Positions 14,949 through 23,347 of a stretch of DNA of 64,000 bases are shown here, in pieces (within the stretch, counting starts at the first letter, position 1; each line of letters opens with the position of its first letter). The notes beneath the pieces were generated by a model. The model worked only from the letters and a program-made list of their open reading frames with translations. It made no database searches and was not told the origin of the DNA. A program made the translations under genes and the position numbers. Source of the DNA: Rufibacter ruber (GTDB taxonomy: Bacteria; Bacteroidota; Bacteroidia; Cytophagales; Hymenobacteraceae); the NCBI RefSeq assembly GCF_001647275.1, contig NZ_LRMM01000017.1, forward strand, positions 1 through 64,000. The letters are read 5' to 3'.

Positions 14949-15548
14949 TTACAAAAACACCAGCCTGTCTTGCAGTAGCTCCCGCAGTTCCGGCGGAAGC
15001 CCGAAGTGCGTGTCCATGAAGTTGTCCAGGATTTCGCGGGTGTGGGGGGAGATCAGCTCCTGTATCTCCTCCATGGCCTCCCCGGAAATCACGTAGGGCA
15101 TGTACCCGAAGAGCAGGTCCCCGCCGTCACATTGGGCAAAGAGCTGGTATTCGGTGCACCGCTCCAGGGAGGTGCCGGTGATCAGGCAATGAGACAGCCA
15201 GTTCTCCAGCCGCAAAGGGTCTGGCAGGGAAAGCAGGGCTTCGCGGCGCGCTACCAGGTTCACGTTCTCAGAAAAGTAGGCGTCAATGCGGGTGCGGGAA
15301 TCTACAGACAGTTCTTCCCGCAGCTGCTGGGCACAGGTGAGGCACATGGCGTACTCAAAAATCACATCCTGCAGGCCGGCCCCAGGATAATTCCTGATAG
15401 CCTTCTCCACCAGGTAAGGCGTGCCATCTTGCAGCAAATGGCCGTCACAGGTGAGGCAGTGCCTGAACGGCTGGCCCGTTTCAGAGGAGTAGAATAGAGC
15501 CGGCACCGGCAGAAATTCATGCGAAAGCTGTAGCGGTGGTAAGTCCAT
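14949..15548 (-). CDS. Unknown protein with two CxxC motifs
   Basis: A 199-residue cytoplasmic protein. Two Cys pairs, HCLTCDGHLL (about 31-34) and MCLTCAQQL (about 68-71), are likely to bind one zinc ion. The remaining chain is helical (TRIDAYFSENVNLVARREALL, EAMEEIQELISPHTREILDNFMDTHFG). I do not recognise the family. Composition matches the core genome, unlike the cassette genes to its left. No partner gene is adjacent. Confidence 0.7.
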   Translation of the reverse strand: MDLPPLQLSHEFLPVPALFYSSETGQPFRHCLTCDGHLLQDGTPYLVEKAIRNYPGAGLQDVIFEYAMCLTCAQQLREELSVDSRTRIDAYFSENVNLVARREALLSLPDPLRLENWLSHCLITGTSLERCTEYQLFAQCDGGDLLFGYMPYVISGEAMEEIQELISPHTREILDNFMDTHFGLPPELRELLQDRLVFL

Positions 15549-15629
15549 GGGAGAATGCGTAGGTGTTACCAGAAATAGAACAAGTACCTAAGGTATTATT
15601 TTTCACCCAAAAACCTGCGCAGAAGCCTG

Positions 15630-15669
15630 CTGTTTTTGACCTGTTTTTCAGAAAACAGGCCGAAAACAG
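15630..15669. repeat. 40-bp palindromic repeat, copy 6
   Basis: CTGTTTTTGACCTG stem with CAGGCCGAAAACAG, in the divergent gap before the amidase gene. Confidence 0.8.
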
Positions 15670-15807
15670 AAAAGCGGGCAGGGCGCCTCCGTCCTTGCCA
15701 CGCAGACCAAGCAGAGGTAGCCGCAGGAGCCTCAAAGGCAGAAAGGGAAGGCGCCTGCTTGCCAGAAAGAGATAAATGCGCATCTTTGGCAGCTTAATTC
15801 CTTTTAT

Positions 15808-16788
15808 ATGAAGCGCTCCCTTATCTCCCCGGGCCTGTTCCTGCTCGCCGCTTTTTTTCTGTACGGCTGTTCCCAAAACCCCTACGCCACCACCAACAAG
15901 GTCTATAAGAAGCAGGTGAAAACCTTTGCCAAAACCCTGCGCGCCACGCCCGTCACCAACCCCGGCGAAGACACCCTGCAGCAGGGCGATTACTGGGTGG
16001 GCACCACCAACTTCAGCATGCGCAAACCCAACTACGTAGTCATTCACCACACCGCGCAAAATTCCACTGACCAGACCCTGAAGACCTTTACCATGCCCAA
16101 GACGCAGGTCAGTGCGCACTATGTGATTGGCCGGGACGGCAAGGTGTACCACATGCTCCATGACTACCTGCGGGCGTGGCACGGCGGCAACGCCAGATGG
16201 GGCACCACCACTGACCTGAACTCCACCTCCATTGGCATTGAGCTGGATAACAACGGCTATGAACCGTTTCAGGAGGCCCAGATCAGCAGCCTGCTCAAGG
16301 TGCTGGCCATTCTTAAGAAAACCCACGGCATTCCGGCCGCCAACTTCATTGGCCACTCAGACATTGCCCCCAGCCGCAAAGTAGACCCCAATCCCACCTT
16401 CCCCTGGAAACGTCTGGCCGAAGCCGGTTTTGGCGTCTGGTATGACGAGGCCGAGCTGGAGAAGCTGGTGTTTGAGCAGAACATAGGCCAGGATTCAACC
16501 ATGGCCGCAGGCGTAGACTCTTTGGCTACTACTGGGATTCCTTCGGCTGCGCCGAAAGCTCATACACCCCTCATGGTTTTCACTGAGAACATGAACCAGG
16601 CGCTGTCAGACACCATTCCGGCGTCATTCAACCCGCGGCTGGCGCTGAGGGTGCTGGGGTATGACACCAGAAACCTGGAGGCGGCGGTGAAGGCGTTCAA
16701 GCTGCATTATGTGCAGACAGACCTCACCGCCACCCTCACCGAGCGCGACCTCAAGATTCTGTACAGCCTGTACCGCAAGCTTTTATAG
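15808..16788 (+). CDS. N-acetylmuramoyl-L-alanine amidase, AmpD type, lipoprotein
   Basis: 326 residues. The lipoprotein signal is MKRSLISPGLFLLAAFFLYG with Cys after LYG. The amidase_2 domain spans about 65-200: YVVIHHTAQ (zinc His near 80), SAHYVIGRDGKVYHML, NSTSIGIELDNNG, and GHSDIAPSRKVDPNPTFPW with the second zinc His and the catalytic Lys/Asp region. A C-terminal helical tail follows. It cuts the bond between MurNAc and the stem peptide in the periplasm, for wall turnover or recycling. The neighbouring PBP1A gene fits that theme. Confidence 0.93.
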   Translation: MKRSLISPGLFLLAAFFLYGCSQNPYATTNKVYKKQVKTFAKTLRATPVTNPGEDTLQQGDYWVGTTNFSMRKPNYVVIHHTAQNSTDQTLKTFTMPKTQVSAHYVIGRDGKVYHMLHDYLRAWHGGNARWGTTTDLNSTSIGIELDNNGYEPFQEAQISSLLKVLAILKKTHGIPAANFIGHSDIAPSRKVDPNPTFPWKRLAEAGFGVWYDEAELEKLVFEQNIGQDSTMAAGVDSLATTGIPSAAPKAHTPLMVFTENMNQALSDTIPASFNPRLALRVLGYDTRNLEAAVKAFKLHYVQTDLTATLTERDLKILYSLYRKLL

Positions 16789-16813
16789 ATGCCCTTCGGC
16801 CGAAAAAGGATTT

Positions 16814-16853
16814 CTGTTTTAGGCCTGTTTTTCAGAAAATAGGCCTAAAACAG
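16814..16853. repeat. 40-bp palindromic repeat, copy 7
   Basis: CTGTTTTAGGCCTG stem with TAGGCCTAAAACAG, between the two co-directional cell-wall genes. Confidence 0.85.
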
Positions 16854-16886
16854 CTGCGTAAAAGCACGAAACCCAACACTTTCCCG

Positions 16887-16894
16887 TAACTTTG
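16887..16894 (+). promoter_or_regulatory. -7 element upstream of the PBP1A gene
   Basis: TAACTTTG fits TAnnTTTG. No good TTTG at -33 is present. Transcription would start near 16901, which supports ATG at 16938 as the translation start. Confidence 0.35.
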
Positions 16895-16937
16895 TGCGTT
16901 TTTGAGAGAACGGGTACCGGTACCCGTGAACAGCCGC

Positions 16938-19262
16938 ATGCCTGAAGAAAAGAAAAGCAAAGCCCCCCGTAGCAAATACAATAAATGGATCAGAACCCTT
17001 TGGAAGCTCTTTGCATTGGGTCTGGTATTCACGGTGGGCTATTTTTTTGCCGTAGACCTGAACCTGTTCTACCTGTTTGGCGCCTCGCCGGGGCTGGATG
17101 AACTGGAGAATCCGCGCAACAACCTGCCCTCTGAGATATACACCGCAGACGGCGTATTGGTGGGCCGCTATTTCCGGGAGAATCGGGATCCGGTGCCCTT
17201 TGACAGCATTGCGCCCATCATGGTCAAGGCACTGGTGGCCACAGAAGATGAGCGTTTCTATGAGCACCAGGGCATTGACCCGGTCAGTGTGGTGGCGGCG
17301 GTGAAAGACAACCTGAAAGGTGACTCCCGCGGCGCCTCTACCTTAACCCAGCAGCTGGCCAAGAACCTGTACAAGCTGCGTACCAAAAACACCAAGGGGC
17401 CGCTGGGGTATATTCCGGGGGTATCTACCGTCATCTCCAAAACCAAGGAGTGGAACACCTCCATCAAACTGGAGCAGCGCTACACCAAAGACGAGATTCT
17501 GGGCATGTACCTGAACACGGTAGATTTTGGGAGCAACGCCTTCGGGATCAAAGTGGCTGCCAAGACTTTTTTCAGCACCACGCCCAATGAATTGAAACCA
17601 GAGGAAGCCGCCATGCTGGTGGGCGTACTCAAGGCTCCTACTACTTATAATCCTCGGTTCAACCCTAAGAATGCCCTGGCCCGCCGCAACGTGGTGCTGC
17701 AGCAGATGGCCCGCAACAAGGTCATTACCAAAGCTGAGGCTGATTCTCTGAGCCAGTTGCCCATTGAGCTGAAATACCATGTGGAGCAGCATTTAGACGG
17801 GGTGCCGGCGTACTTCAGGCAGACGGTCAATGAGTTTGTGCGCAAGTGGGCCGAGGAGAAAGAGCTGGACATGTACTCAGAGGGGCTCAAAATCTACCTC
17901 ACCATTGACTCGCGCATGCAGCAACTGGCAGAGGAGGCGCTCAAAGAGAAGATGAAGAACCTGCAGCGCCGGTTTGAAGGGCACTGGAAAGGCCGCAACC
18001 CGTGGGTAGATGACAAAGACAAGGAGATTCCCGGCTTTATTGAAAGCTCCATCAAACGTACAGCCGTTTACCAGTCCCTGAAAAACAAGTACGGCACAGA
18101 CACGTCCGCCATCAACAAGGCGCTGAACACGCCTAAGGAGATGACTGTGTTCAGCTGGAACGGCCCCAAGAAAATGACCATGAGCTCTATGGACAGCCTT
18201 CGGTACTACAAGCGGTTCCTGCACGCCGGCATGATGACCATGGACCCTTACACTGGCCACATCAAAGCTTGGGTAGGCGGTATTGACTACGAGAACTTCA
18301 AGTTTGACCACGTGAAGCAGGCCAAGCGCCAACCGGGATCTACCTTTAAACCTTTTGTCTATGCGGCCGCCATTGACGGCGGGTATTCGCCGTGTGATAA
18401 GATCCAGGACCAGCGCGTGACCATTAAATACGTGGAGAACGGCAAGCCTATGGAATGGACGCCCCACAACGCAGACCATTCAATCTCTGGCCGGCAAATG
18501 ACCCTGCGGCACGCCATGGGCCGATCCATCAACACTGTAACCGCCCAACTCACCGAAGCCATTGGCTGGGACACCGTACGCAAGTTTGCCCGCAAGTTGG
18601 GCATCACCAGCCCTATTGAGGCCGTGCCGTCTATTGGGCTAGGGTCCTCTGATGTGAACATCTATGAGATGGTGAATGCCTACAGCACGTTTGTAAACCA
18701 CGGTTTCCTGAACAAGCCCATGCTGGTCATGCGCATAGAAGACCGCAACGGCAACATCATTGAGCAGTTCAACCCGCAGCAGAAACGGGTGGTCAGTGAA
18801 GAGACCGCGTTCCTGATGGTACACATGCTCAAAGGCACCATGGAAGAACCCGGCGGCACCTCGCAGGCGCTTTGGGAGTATGACCTCTGGAAGAAAGGCA
18901 ACCAGATTGGCGGCAAGACCGGAACCACCTCTAACCACTCAGACGGCTGGTACGTGGGCGTGACCAAAGATCTGGTGACGGGCGTGTGGGTAGGCGGCGA
19001 AGACCGCAGTATTCACTTCAGGACTTCCGCCACCGGCGAAGGGTCTAAAACCGCTTTGCCCATCTTTGGCCGGTTCATGGAGAAAGTCTACAAAGACCCT
19101 GATCTGGGCATTAAGCTGGGCCCGTTCCCTAAGCCTGCCGTGAAGATCAAGAAGCCGTACAACTGCGTAACCGTAGTGCCGCGCAGACCCAAAGTGGAAG
19201 ACTCTGTGGCGGTAGATACCATGCTGGAGCAGTTGAATGACAGTGTCTCAGCGGGTTTCTAA
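16938..19262 (+). CDS. Penicillin-binding protein 1A, bifunctional
   Basis: About 774 residues from ATG at 16938; an ATG at 16902 lies almost on the predicted transcription start. One membrane anchor at about 23-45. The glycosyltransferase 51 domain has ATEDERFYEHQGIDP with catalytic Glu103, and GASTLTQQLAKN. The transpeptidase domain has Ser468-Thr-Phe-Lys471 (QPGSTFKPF), a SIN motif in GRSINTVTAQ, and KTGTT (Lys660). It polymerises lipid II and cross-links peptides at the inner membrane. It stands alone and ends before a strong bidirectional terminator. Confidence 0.95.
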   Translation: MPEEKKSKAPRSKYNKWIRTLWKLFALGLVFTVGYFFAVDLNLFYLFGASPGLDELENPRNNLPSEIYTADGVLVGRYFRENRDPVPFDSIAPIMVKALVATEDERFYEHQGIDPVSVVAAVKDNLKGDSRGASTLTQQLAKNLYKLRTKNTKGPLGYIPGVSTVISKTKEWNTSIKLEQRYTKDEILGMYLNTVDFGSNAFGIKVAAKTFFSTTPNELKPEEAAMLVGVLKAPTTYNPRFNPKNALARRNVVLQQMARNKVITKAEADSLSQLPIELKYHVEQHLDGVPAYFRQTVNEFVRKWAEEKELDMYSEGLKIYLTIDSRMQQLAEEALKEKMKNLQRRFEGHWKGRNPWVDDKDKEIPGFIESSIKRTAVYQSLKNKYGTDTSAINKALNTPKEMTVFSWNGPKKMTMSSMDSLRYYKRFLHAGMMTMDPYTGHIKAWVGGIDYENFKFDHVKQAKRQPGSTFKPFVYAAAIDGGYSPCDKIQDQRVTIKYVENGKPMEWTPHNADHSISGRQMTLRHAMGRSINTVTAQLTEAIGWDTVRKFARKLGITSPIEAVPSIGLGSSDVNIYEMVNAYSTFVNHGFLNKPMLVMRIEDRNGNIIEQFNPQQKRVVSEETAFLMVHMLKGTMEEPGGTSQALWEYDLWKKGNQIGGKTGTTSNHSDGWYVGVTKDLVTGVWVGGEDRSIHFRTSATGEGSKTALPIFGRFMEKVYKDPDLGIKLGPFPKPAVKIKKPYNCVTVVPRRPKVEDSVAVDTMLEQLNDSVSAGF

Positions 19263-19276
19263 GAAGTAATAAGTTT

Positions 19277-19315
19277 GCGTTTTCGCTGTTTTCTGGAAAA
19301 CAGGCCGAAAACAGG
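19277..19315. repeat. 40-bp palindromic repeat, copy 8
   Basis: GCGTTTTCGCTG stem with CAGGCCGAAAACAGG; two bases are missing from the left arm compared with other copies. Its right arm runs into the terminator hairpin. Confidence 0.75.
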
Positions 19316-19353
19316 AATCCCCAACCGTGCCTGCGGTTGGGGATTCCTGTTTT
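19308..19353. terminator. Bidirectional terminator
   Basis: Perfect stem AAAACAGGAATCCCCAACCG with its complement and a 6-base loop, A-rich on one side and T-rich on the other. It separates the PBP1A gene (+) from the toxin gene (-). Confidence 0.85.
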
Positions 19354-19369
19354 AAAGATCAGTGGGTTC

Positions 19370-19663
19370 TTATTTTAAATTGTAAAGCTGCCTTGCGCTG
19401 TGGTGTACTGTCAAGATTTCAACCTGCTGTTCTGACACTAACTGATAGATGATTCTATAATTTCCTTCAATTAGTTCTCTAACAGCTTCATTATTTAGCT
19501 CTGGTACAACTCTGCCCATTCTTGGCTGTTTTTCTAGTGCCCGAACCCTTGAAAAGAACTTGTTAACCGTGACAGAGGCAAATTTAGGAGAGTTGGCCGC
19601 AATGTATTCGGCAATAGTGTTAATGTCTGCAATAGATTGGTCTGTCCAGGCTACTGTAACCAT
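19370..19663 (-). CDS. ParE/RelE-family toxin
   Basis: 97 residues with the ParE pattern: WTDQSIADINTIAEYIAAN, a central helix, then LIEGNYRIIYQLVSEQQVEILTVHHSARQL. ParE-type proteins poison DNA gyrase, RelE-types cut ribosome-bound mRNA. The EGNYRIIY...VHHSARQL form is nearer ParE. It overlaps the preceding small gene by 13 bp, the usual antitoxin-toxin coupling. Confidence 0.88.
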   Translation of the reverse strand: MVTVAWTDQSIADINTIAEYIAANSPKFASVTVNKFFSRVRALEKQPRMGRVVPELNNEAVRELIEGNYRIIYQLVSEQQVEILTVHHSARQLYNLK

Positions 19664-19833
19664 TTGGCTAGCTTATCTTTTGCTTCCTGAGTAGTGTTTA
19701 CTTTGCCTTCTTTTGCCTGGCGCTGCCCTTCCTCAATTTTCTGCACTATAATCAGCCGTTCTACTAACTCGTCAATAGAAAAATGATCAGGCAGGGCTTG
19801 AACAGACTCTAATACTTTTATCTTTGAAACCAT
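19651..19833 (-). CDS. Probable antitoxin of the ParE-type toxin
   Basis: 60 residues, charged and helical (FSIDELVERLIIVQKIEEGQRQAKEG), ending in a polar tail. Small addiction-module antitoxins of Bacteroidota have this shape. The N-terminus would serve for DNA binding and dimerisation, the C-terminus wraps the toxin. The call rests mainly on the overlapping toxin gene downstream. Confidence 0.75.
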   Translation of the reverse strand: MVSKIKVLESVQALPDHFSIDELVERLIIVQKIEEGQRQAKEGKVNTTQEAKDKLAKWLQ

Positions 19834-19895
19834 GGCTTTTTGCTTTGCTATTCAACCAATTATACGCACTCAGAATAGAATTAGTACTTGCCTGC

Positions 19896-20810
19896 TCAAC
19901 TATCCTTGTCATACAAAGACTCCAGCGCCTCCTGGATCTGGTTGTATTCAAAGGTGAAGCCGGTCTGCAGCACTTTGTTGGCGCTCACCAGGTTGCTGTT
20001 CAGGATGACCTCACTCATCTCGCCCAGCATCAGCTTTAACCCAAAGGCGGGCACGTTGGGGAGCATCATGGGCTTGTGCATGACCTTGGCCAGGGTGCGG
20101 GTCAGCTCTTCATTGGTGACCGGGTTAGGGGCTACGGCGTTGTACACCCCGGTGAACTGCGGGTCTTCAATGGCTTTGATGAACAGGCGGCACATATCAT
20201 CAATGTGAATCCAGGACATGTACTGCTTGCCGGAGCCTAAAGGCGAGCCAGCCATCATCTTCACCGGCCGGGCAATCTGGGGCAGAGCCCCGCCTTTGTT
20301 GCTCAGCACAATGCCAATCCGGAAGATCACGGTTCTAATGCCCAGGTGGTGTACCTGCCAGGAGGCGTTTTCCCAATGCTTACAGACTTCGGCCAGAAAA
20401 TCTGAGCCGTAGCTGCTCTCCTCCAGCATGAGCCGCTCACCGGAGTTGCCGTAAATGCCCACCGCCGAAGAGGCCACAAAGCCCTTCACGTGGTGCGAGG
20501 TCTCCTGCAGGTACTTGCACAGCAGGTTGGTGCTCTGCAGGCGGCTGCTCAGAATGGCTTTCTTACGGGCGGCCGTCCATTTTTCACCGGCCACGCTGTT
20601 TCCGGCCAGATTGATGATATAGTCTGGGTACTTCATCGCCTTCTCATCAATGTACCCCTGGGCAATGTCCCACTTAAAGGTTTTGTAGTGGGCGTGCTTG
20701 CCGGGGGTACGGCTGAGGTGCGCCACCTCATAGCCGCTGTCAATCAGCATCTCAGAGAGGCGTGTTCCCAATAAGCCGGTTCCACCGGCAATCAATATCT
20801 TCTGTGACAT
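19896..20810 (-). CDS. TIGR01777-family NAD(P)-dependent epimerase
   Basis: 304 residues of the SDR39U1/YfcH family. The nucleotide-binding motif is GGTGLLGTRLSEMLIDSGYEV, followed by YIINLAGNSVAGEKWTAARK, the ASSAVGIYG segment with the SDR Ser/Tyr region, and the C-terminal DUF1731-like part (VPAFGLKLMLGEMSEVILNSNLVSANKVLQTGFTFEY). The substrate of this family is unknown. Single gene, no operon partner. Confidence 0.92.
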   Translation of the reverse strand: MSQKILIAGGTGLLGTRLSEMLIDSGYEVAHLSRTPGKHAHYKTFKWDIAQGYIDEKAMKYPDYIINLAGNSVAGEKWTAARKKAILSSRLQSTNLLCKYLQETSHHVKGFVASSAVGIYGNSGERLMLEESSYGSDFLAEVCKHWENASWQVHHLGIRTVIFRIGIVLSNKGGALPQIARPVKMMAGSPLGSGKQYMSWIHIDDMCRLFIKAIEDPQFTGVYNAVAPNPVTNEELTRTLAKVMHKPMMLPNVPAFGLKLMLGEMSEVILNSNLVSANKVLQTGFTFEYNQIQEALESLYDKDS

Positions 20811-20951
20811 GTTGCGTTCTCTACGGTCTGCCCGCCGACTTGCTTATACGGCAAAATCTGCAAAGGGAGACGGTCTGCTTTCTAGATAGAAGTAGTAGTG
20901 AAAGGTGAAACGCTGCCGAAGACTGAAAAATTCATCTTCATTCAACTATGT

Positions 20952-21620
20952 CTATTTGTTGTGTCTGATGGCCTGCAGAAACTCCAGGCGGTACGTGTCC
21001 TGCTCAAATAAACCGGAATATTCTGAGGTAATGGTGCTGCTGCTCACGTCATTCACGCCGCGGCTCATCACGCAGAGGTGGTCGGCCTCAATGAGCACGG
21101 CTACGTTCTCAGTTTTGAGCACATCGCGCAGCTCCTGGGCAATCTGGCGGGTGAGGCGCTCCTGTACCTGCGGCCGGCGGCCGAAGTACTGTACAATGCG
21201 GTTCAGCTTAGACAAGCCAATCACGTGCTCATTGGGAATGTAGGCCACGTGGGCTTTGCCAATGATGGGCACAAAGTGATGCTCACAGCTGGAGTACAGG
21301 GTGATGTCCCGCTCTACCAGCATCTGCTTGTAGCCGTACTTGTTCTCAAAGAGGCGGGCGGCCGGGCGGTTGTCTGGGTGCAGGCCGTCAAAGATCTCCT
21401 TCACATACATCTTGGCCACCCGCTTGGGCGTGCCTTTGAGGCTGTCATCTTCCAGGTCAAGCCCCAGCAGGTGCATGATCTCCCTAAAGTGGTAGGCAAT
21501 GCCTTCAATCTTCTGGTCATCAGAAAGGGCGAAGGCGTCTGGCCGCAGCGGGGTGTCTAAAGATCCGCTTACGTGTTCTTCTTCGGGATCTTGGTCTTCG
21601 TTCCAGTCCCTGCTATCCAT
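20952..21620 (-). CDS. folE: GTP cyclohydrolase I
   Basis: About 222 residues from ATG at 21620. GTP cyclohydrolase I turns GTP into 7,8-dihydroneopterin triphosphate for folate or queuosine synthesis. The zinc and active-site stretch CEHHFVPIIGKAHVAYIP is present, as are GLSKLNRIVQYFGRRPQVQERLTRQIA and the later VLIEADHLCVMSRGV. The N-terminal tail of some 30 acidic residues is variable. Its start codon overlaps the end of queD by 8 bp, so the two are translated together. Confidence 0.95.
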   Translation of the reverse strand: MDSRDWNEDQDPEEEHVSGSLDTPLRPDAFALSDDQKIEGIAYHFREIMHLLGLDLEDDSLKGTPKRVAKMYVKEIFDGLHPDNRPAARLFENKYGYKQMLVERDITLYSSCEHHFVPIIGKAHVAYIPNEHVIGLSKLNRIVQYFGRRPQVQERLTRQIAQELRDVLKTENVAVLIEADHLCVMSRGVNDVSSSTITSEYSGLFEQDTYRLEFLQAIRHNK

Positions 21621-22020
21621 GGTATTCAACAAAGTTTCGCTCGGTTTCAAATAAAGTAACAGACAAGGTGAGGTTTTCGGCCAGGTGGGGGCGAAGGCGC
21701 TGCCAGATGACCACGGCTATGTTTTCGGCGGTGGGGTTCAGGTGTTGGAATTCCTCAGTGTCCAGATTCAGGTTTTTGTGGTCAAATTTATCTAAAATTT
21801 CCGCTTTTATCAGCAGGCTCAGCTTTTTCATGTCATAGACATAGCCCGTGTCTGGGTCAACCGGCCCCGTCAGCTTCACCACCAGCTCATAATTGTGGCC
21901 GTGGTAATTGGGGTTGTTGCAGAGGCCAAACACCTGCTGGTTCTGTTCCTCTGTCCAGAGCGGGTTGTGCAGCCGGTGGGCGGCATTGAAGTTTTCCTTT
22001 CGGCAGACGGTCACGTTCAT
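21613..22020 (-). CDS. queD: 6-carboxy-tetrahydropterin synthase / PTPS family
   Basis: 135 residues. The zinc histidines are in FNAAHRLHN and NYHGHNYEL, and the catalytic Cys in GLCNNPNYHGH. The end is LFETERNFVEYHG. Enzymes of this family convert dihydroneopterin triphosphate to 6-carboxy-tetrahydropterin (QueD) or 6-pyruvoyl-tetrahydropterin. The overlap with folE, which makes that substrate, strongly supports the pathway. QueD versus PTPS cannot be fully decided from sequence. Confidence 0.9.
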   Translation of the reverse strand: MNVTVCRKENFNAAHRLHNPLWTEEQNQQVFGLCNNPNYHGHNYELVVKLTGPVDPDTGYVYDMKKLSLLIKAEILDKFDHKNLNLDTEEFQHLNPTAENIAVVIWQRLRPHLAENLTLSVTLFETERNFVEYHG

Positions 22021-22161
22021 AAGAGGGCAAACAGCTAAGGGGGCAATTTAGTTTTCTGCGGGTAGATTTATAGCACCCGTTTGCATTTAAAATTTGCCCG
22101 CGCCTGTTCAGGTTCTGAAATTTTGCCTAATTTCATGGTGCAATTTTTAGAGTAAAGGAAT

Positions 22162-22920
22162 ATGAAAGTGAAACGTACGCATGTGAAGGCAGCGCTGCTG
22201 CTGCTGGTGCTTTGGGGTGCGGTGTCAACGGCCTGGGCGCAGCGCTCAACGGTTGATGAGGCCGAAGTGGAGATCAACGGCATTACCCGCAAAGGGCAAC
22301 GCATCATGATTCAGCTGGACAGCAAACTGGTGGAGAAGGCGTGGTCCAGCTATTTGAAAGAGAAGTCTGGCGGAACGGTGAAAGGCCCGTCTATTCTGCC
22401 TACGCCCAAAGCCCAGGCCAGCAAAGGCATCTACACGGTAGAGAAAGCCAAGATTGACACCATCACCAGCAACCCCATGCGCATCATGTCTAAGGTAGAG
22501 GGCTCTGAGCAGGGCACCATGGTCTGGTGGACGCTGGATATGGGCAACGCCTACCTGAGCAAGAAGGAGACCCAGAAGGAGTGGGAGCGCGGTGAGGCCA
22601 TGTTGCAGCAGTTCGCCCGCAATGTGTACAAGCAGGACGTGCACAACCAGATTTCTGATGCGGAGAAAGTATTGGCCAACTCCCAGTCTGAAGCAGACCG
22701 CGTAGCCCGGCAAGCCGAAGAAATCCAGAACAAAATTGCCAAGAACCAGCAGAAGAAACTGGAGCTGGAAGCCGCTTTAGTAGCCAATGCCCAGGAGCTG
22801 GAGCAACTGAACCGTGACGTGGAAACCAACCTGAAGCAGCAGGAAGCCGCCAAGCAGGAAGTGGAGAACATGCGCAAAGCGGTAGAGATTGTAAAAGCCA
22901 AAATGGATAAGATCAACTAA
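22162..22920 (+). CDS. Exported coiled-coil protein, function unknown
   Basis: 252 residues with signal peptide (cleavage near AWAQR, residue 27). Residues 30-150 form a beta-rich domain (VEINGITRKGQRIMIQLD, STAWAQ-proximal; MVWWTLDMGNAYLS). From about 155 to the end the chain is a long heptad-patterned coiled coil rich in Gln, Glu, Lys and Ala. I do not recognise the family. Periplasmic or outer-membrane-associated location is inferred from the signal. A strong hairpin terminator follows at 22935. Confidence 0.75.
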   Translation: MKVKRTHVKAALLLLVLWGAVSTAWAQRSTVDEAEVEINGITRKGQRIMIQLDSKLVEKAWSSYLKEKSGGTVKGPSILPTPKAQASKGIYTVEKAKIDTITSNPMRIMSKVEGSEQGTMVWWTLDMGNAYLSKKETQKEWERGEAMLQQFARNVYKQDVHNQISDAEKVLANSQSEADRVARQAEEIQNKIAKNQQKKLELEAALVANAQELEQLNRDVETNLKQQEAAKQEVENMRKAVEIVKAKMDKIN

Positions 22921-22934
22921 TCCCGCGCATTTAT

Positions 22935-22982
22935 AAAACAGGAAGCCCCTGCTGTTACCCAACAGCAGGGGCTTCCTGTTTT
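22935..22982. terminator. Terminator hairpin
   Basis: Perfect stem AAAACAGGAAGCCCCTGCTG and its complement with a 4-base loop, ending in a T run. It immediately follows the coiled-coil protein gene and abuts palindromic copy 9. Confidence 0.88.
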
Positions 22983-23015
22983 TAGCCTGTTTTCAGGAAA
23001 ATAGGCCGAAAACAG
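22976..23015. repeat. 40-bp palindromic repeat, copy 9
   Basis: CTGTTTTTAGCCTG stem with TAGGCCGAAAACAG, sharing its left end with the terminator at 22935-22982. Confidence 0.78.
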
Positions 23016-23295
23016 AAAGTAAGCTCCAGAAAGAATTTCTTCCGCTCATAAACTTTAACTGCCTGCCACCGCTTCTCCGTTAACACAAAAGACCTCGCAG
23101 TGTCTTCCAGACCTGCGAGTGTCTGTGCCAGTAGCCGTTGCTCTTCAAATCCTGTATTTCAAACCAGTCCTGAAAAGCTTGCTTCAGACAATGCGCGTCA
23201 TTCAGGAGCTTGGGCTTTCTGTCTGGTGCGAAGACGGCTGGCGCCATTTCTGGGCCTCACTAAAAGAAAAACCTCACAGGTTTTCAAAACCTGTG
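23016..23295. other. Intergenic region with short inverted repeats
   Basis: Contains ACCTCGCAG/CTGCGAG near 23091-23120 and CCTCACAGGTTTT/AAAACCTGTGTG near 23270-23296. The second touches palindromic copy 10. No gene seen. Confidence 0.4.
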
Positions 23296-23333
23296 TGTTT
23301 TGAGCTGTTTTCAGAAAAACAGCTCCAAAACAG
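23296..23333. repeat. 40-bp palindromic repeat, copy 10
   Basis: GTTTTGAGCTG stem with CAGCTCCAAAAC. Both arms carry the GAGCTG/CAGCTC variant, a paired change compared with GGCCTG/CAGGCC copies. Confidence 0.85.
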
Positions 23334-23347
23334 GATTAAGCTATTTT

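Noticed and set aside
15517-16356. 279-codon open frame on the minus strand
   Set aside because: Lies antisense to the amidase gene, which has complete zinc motifs; the antisense product is Gly/Val-rich without a family pattern, a usual effect of GC-rich codon bias.
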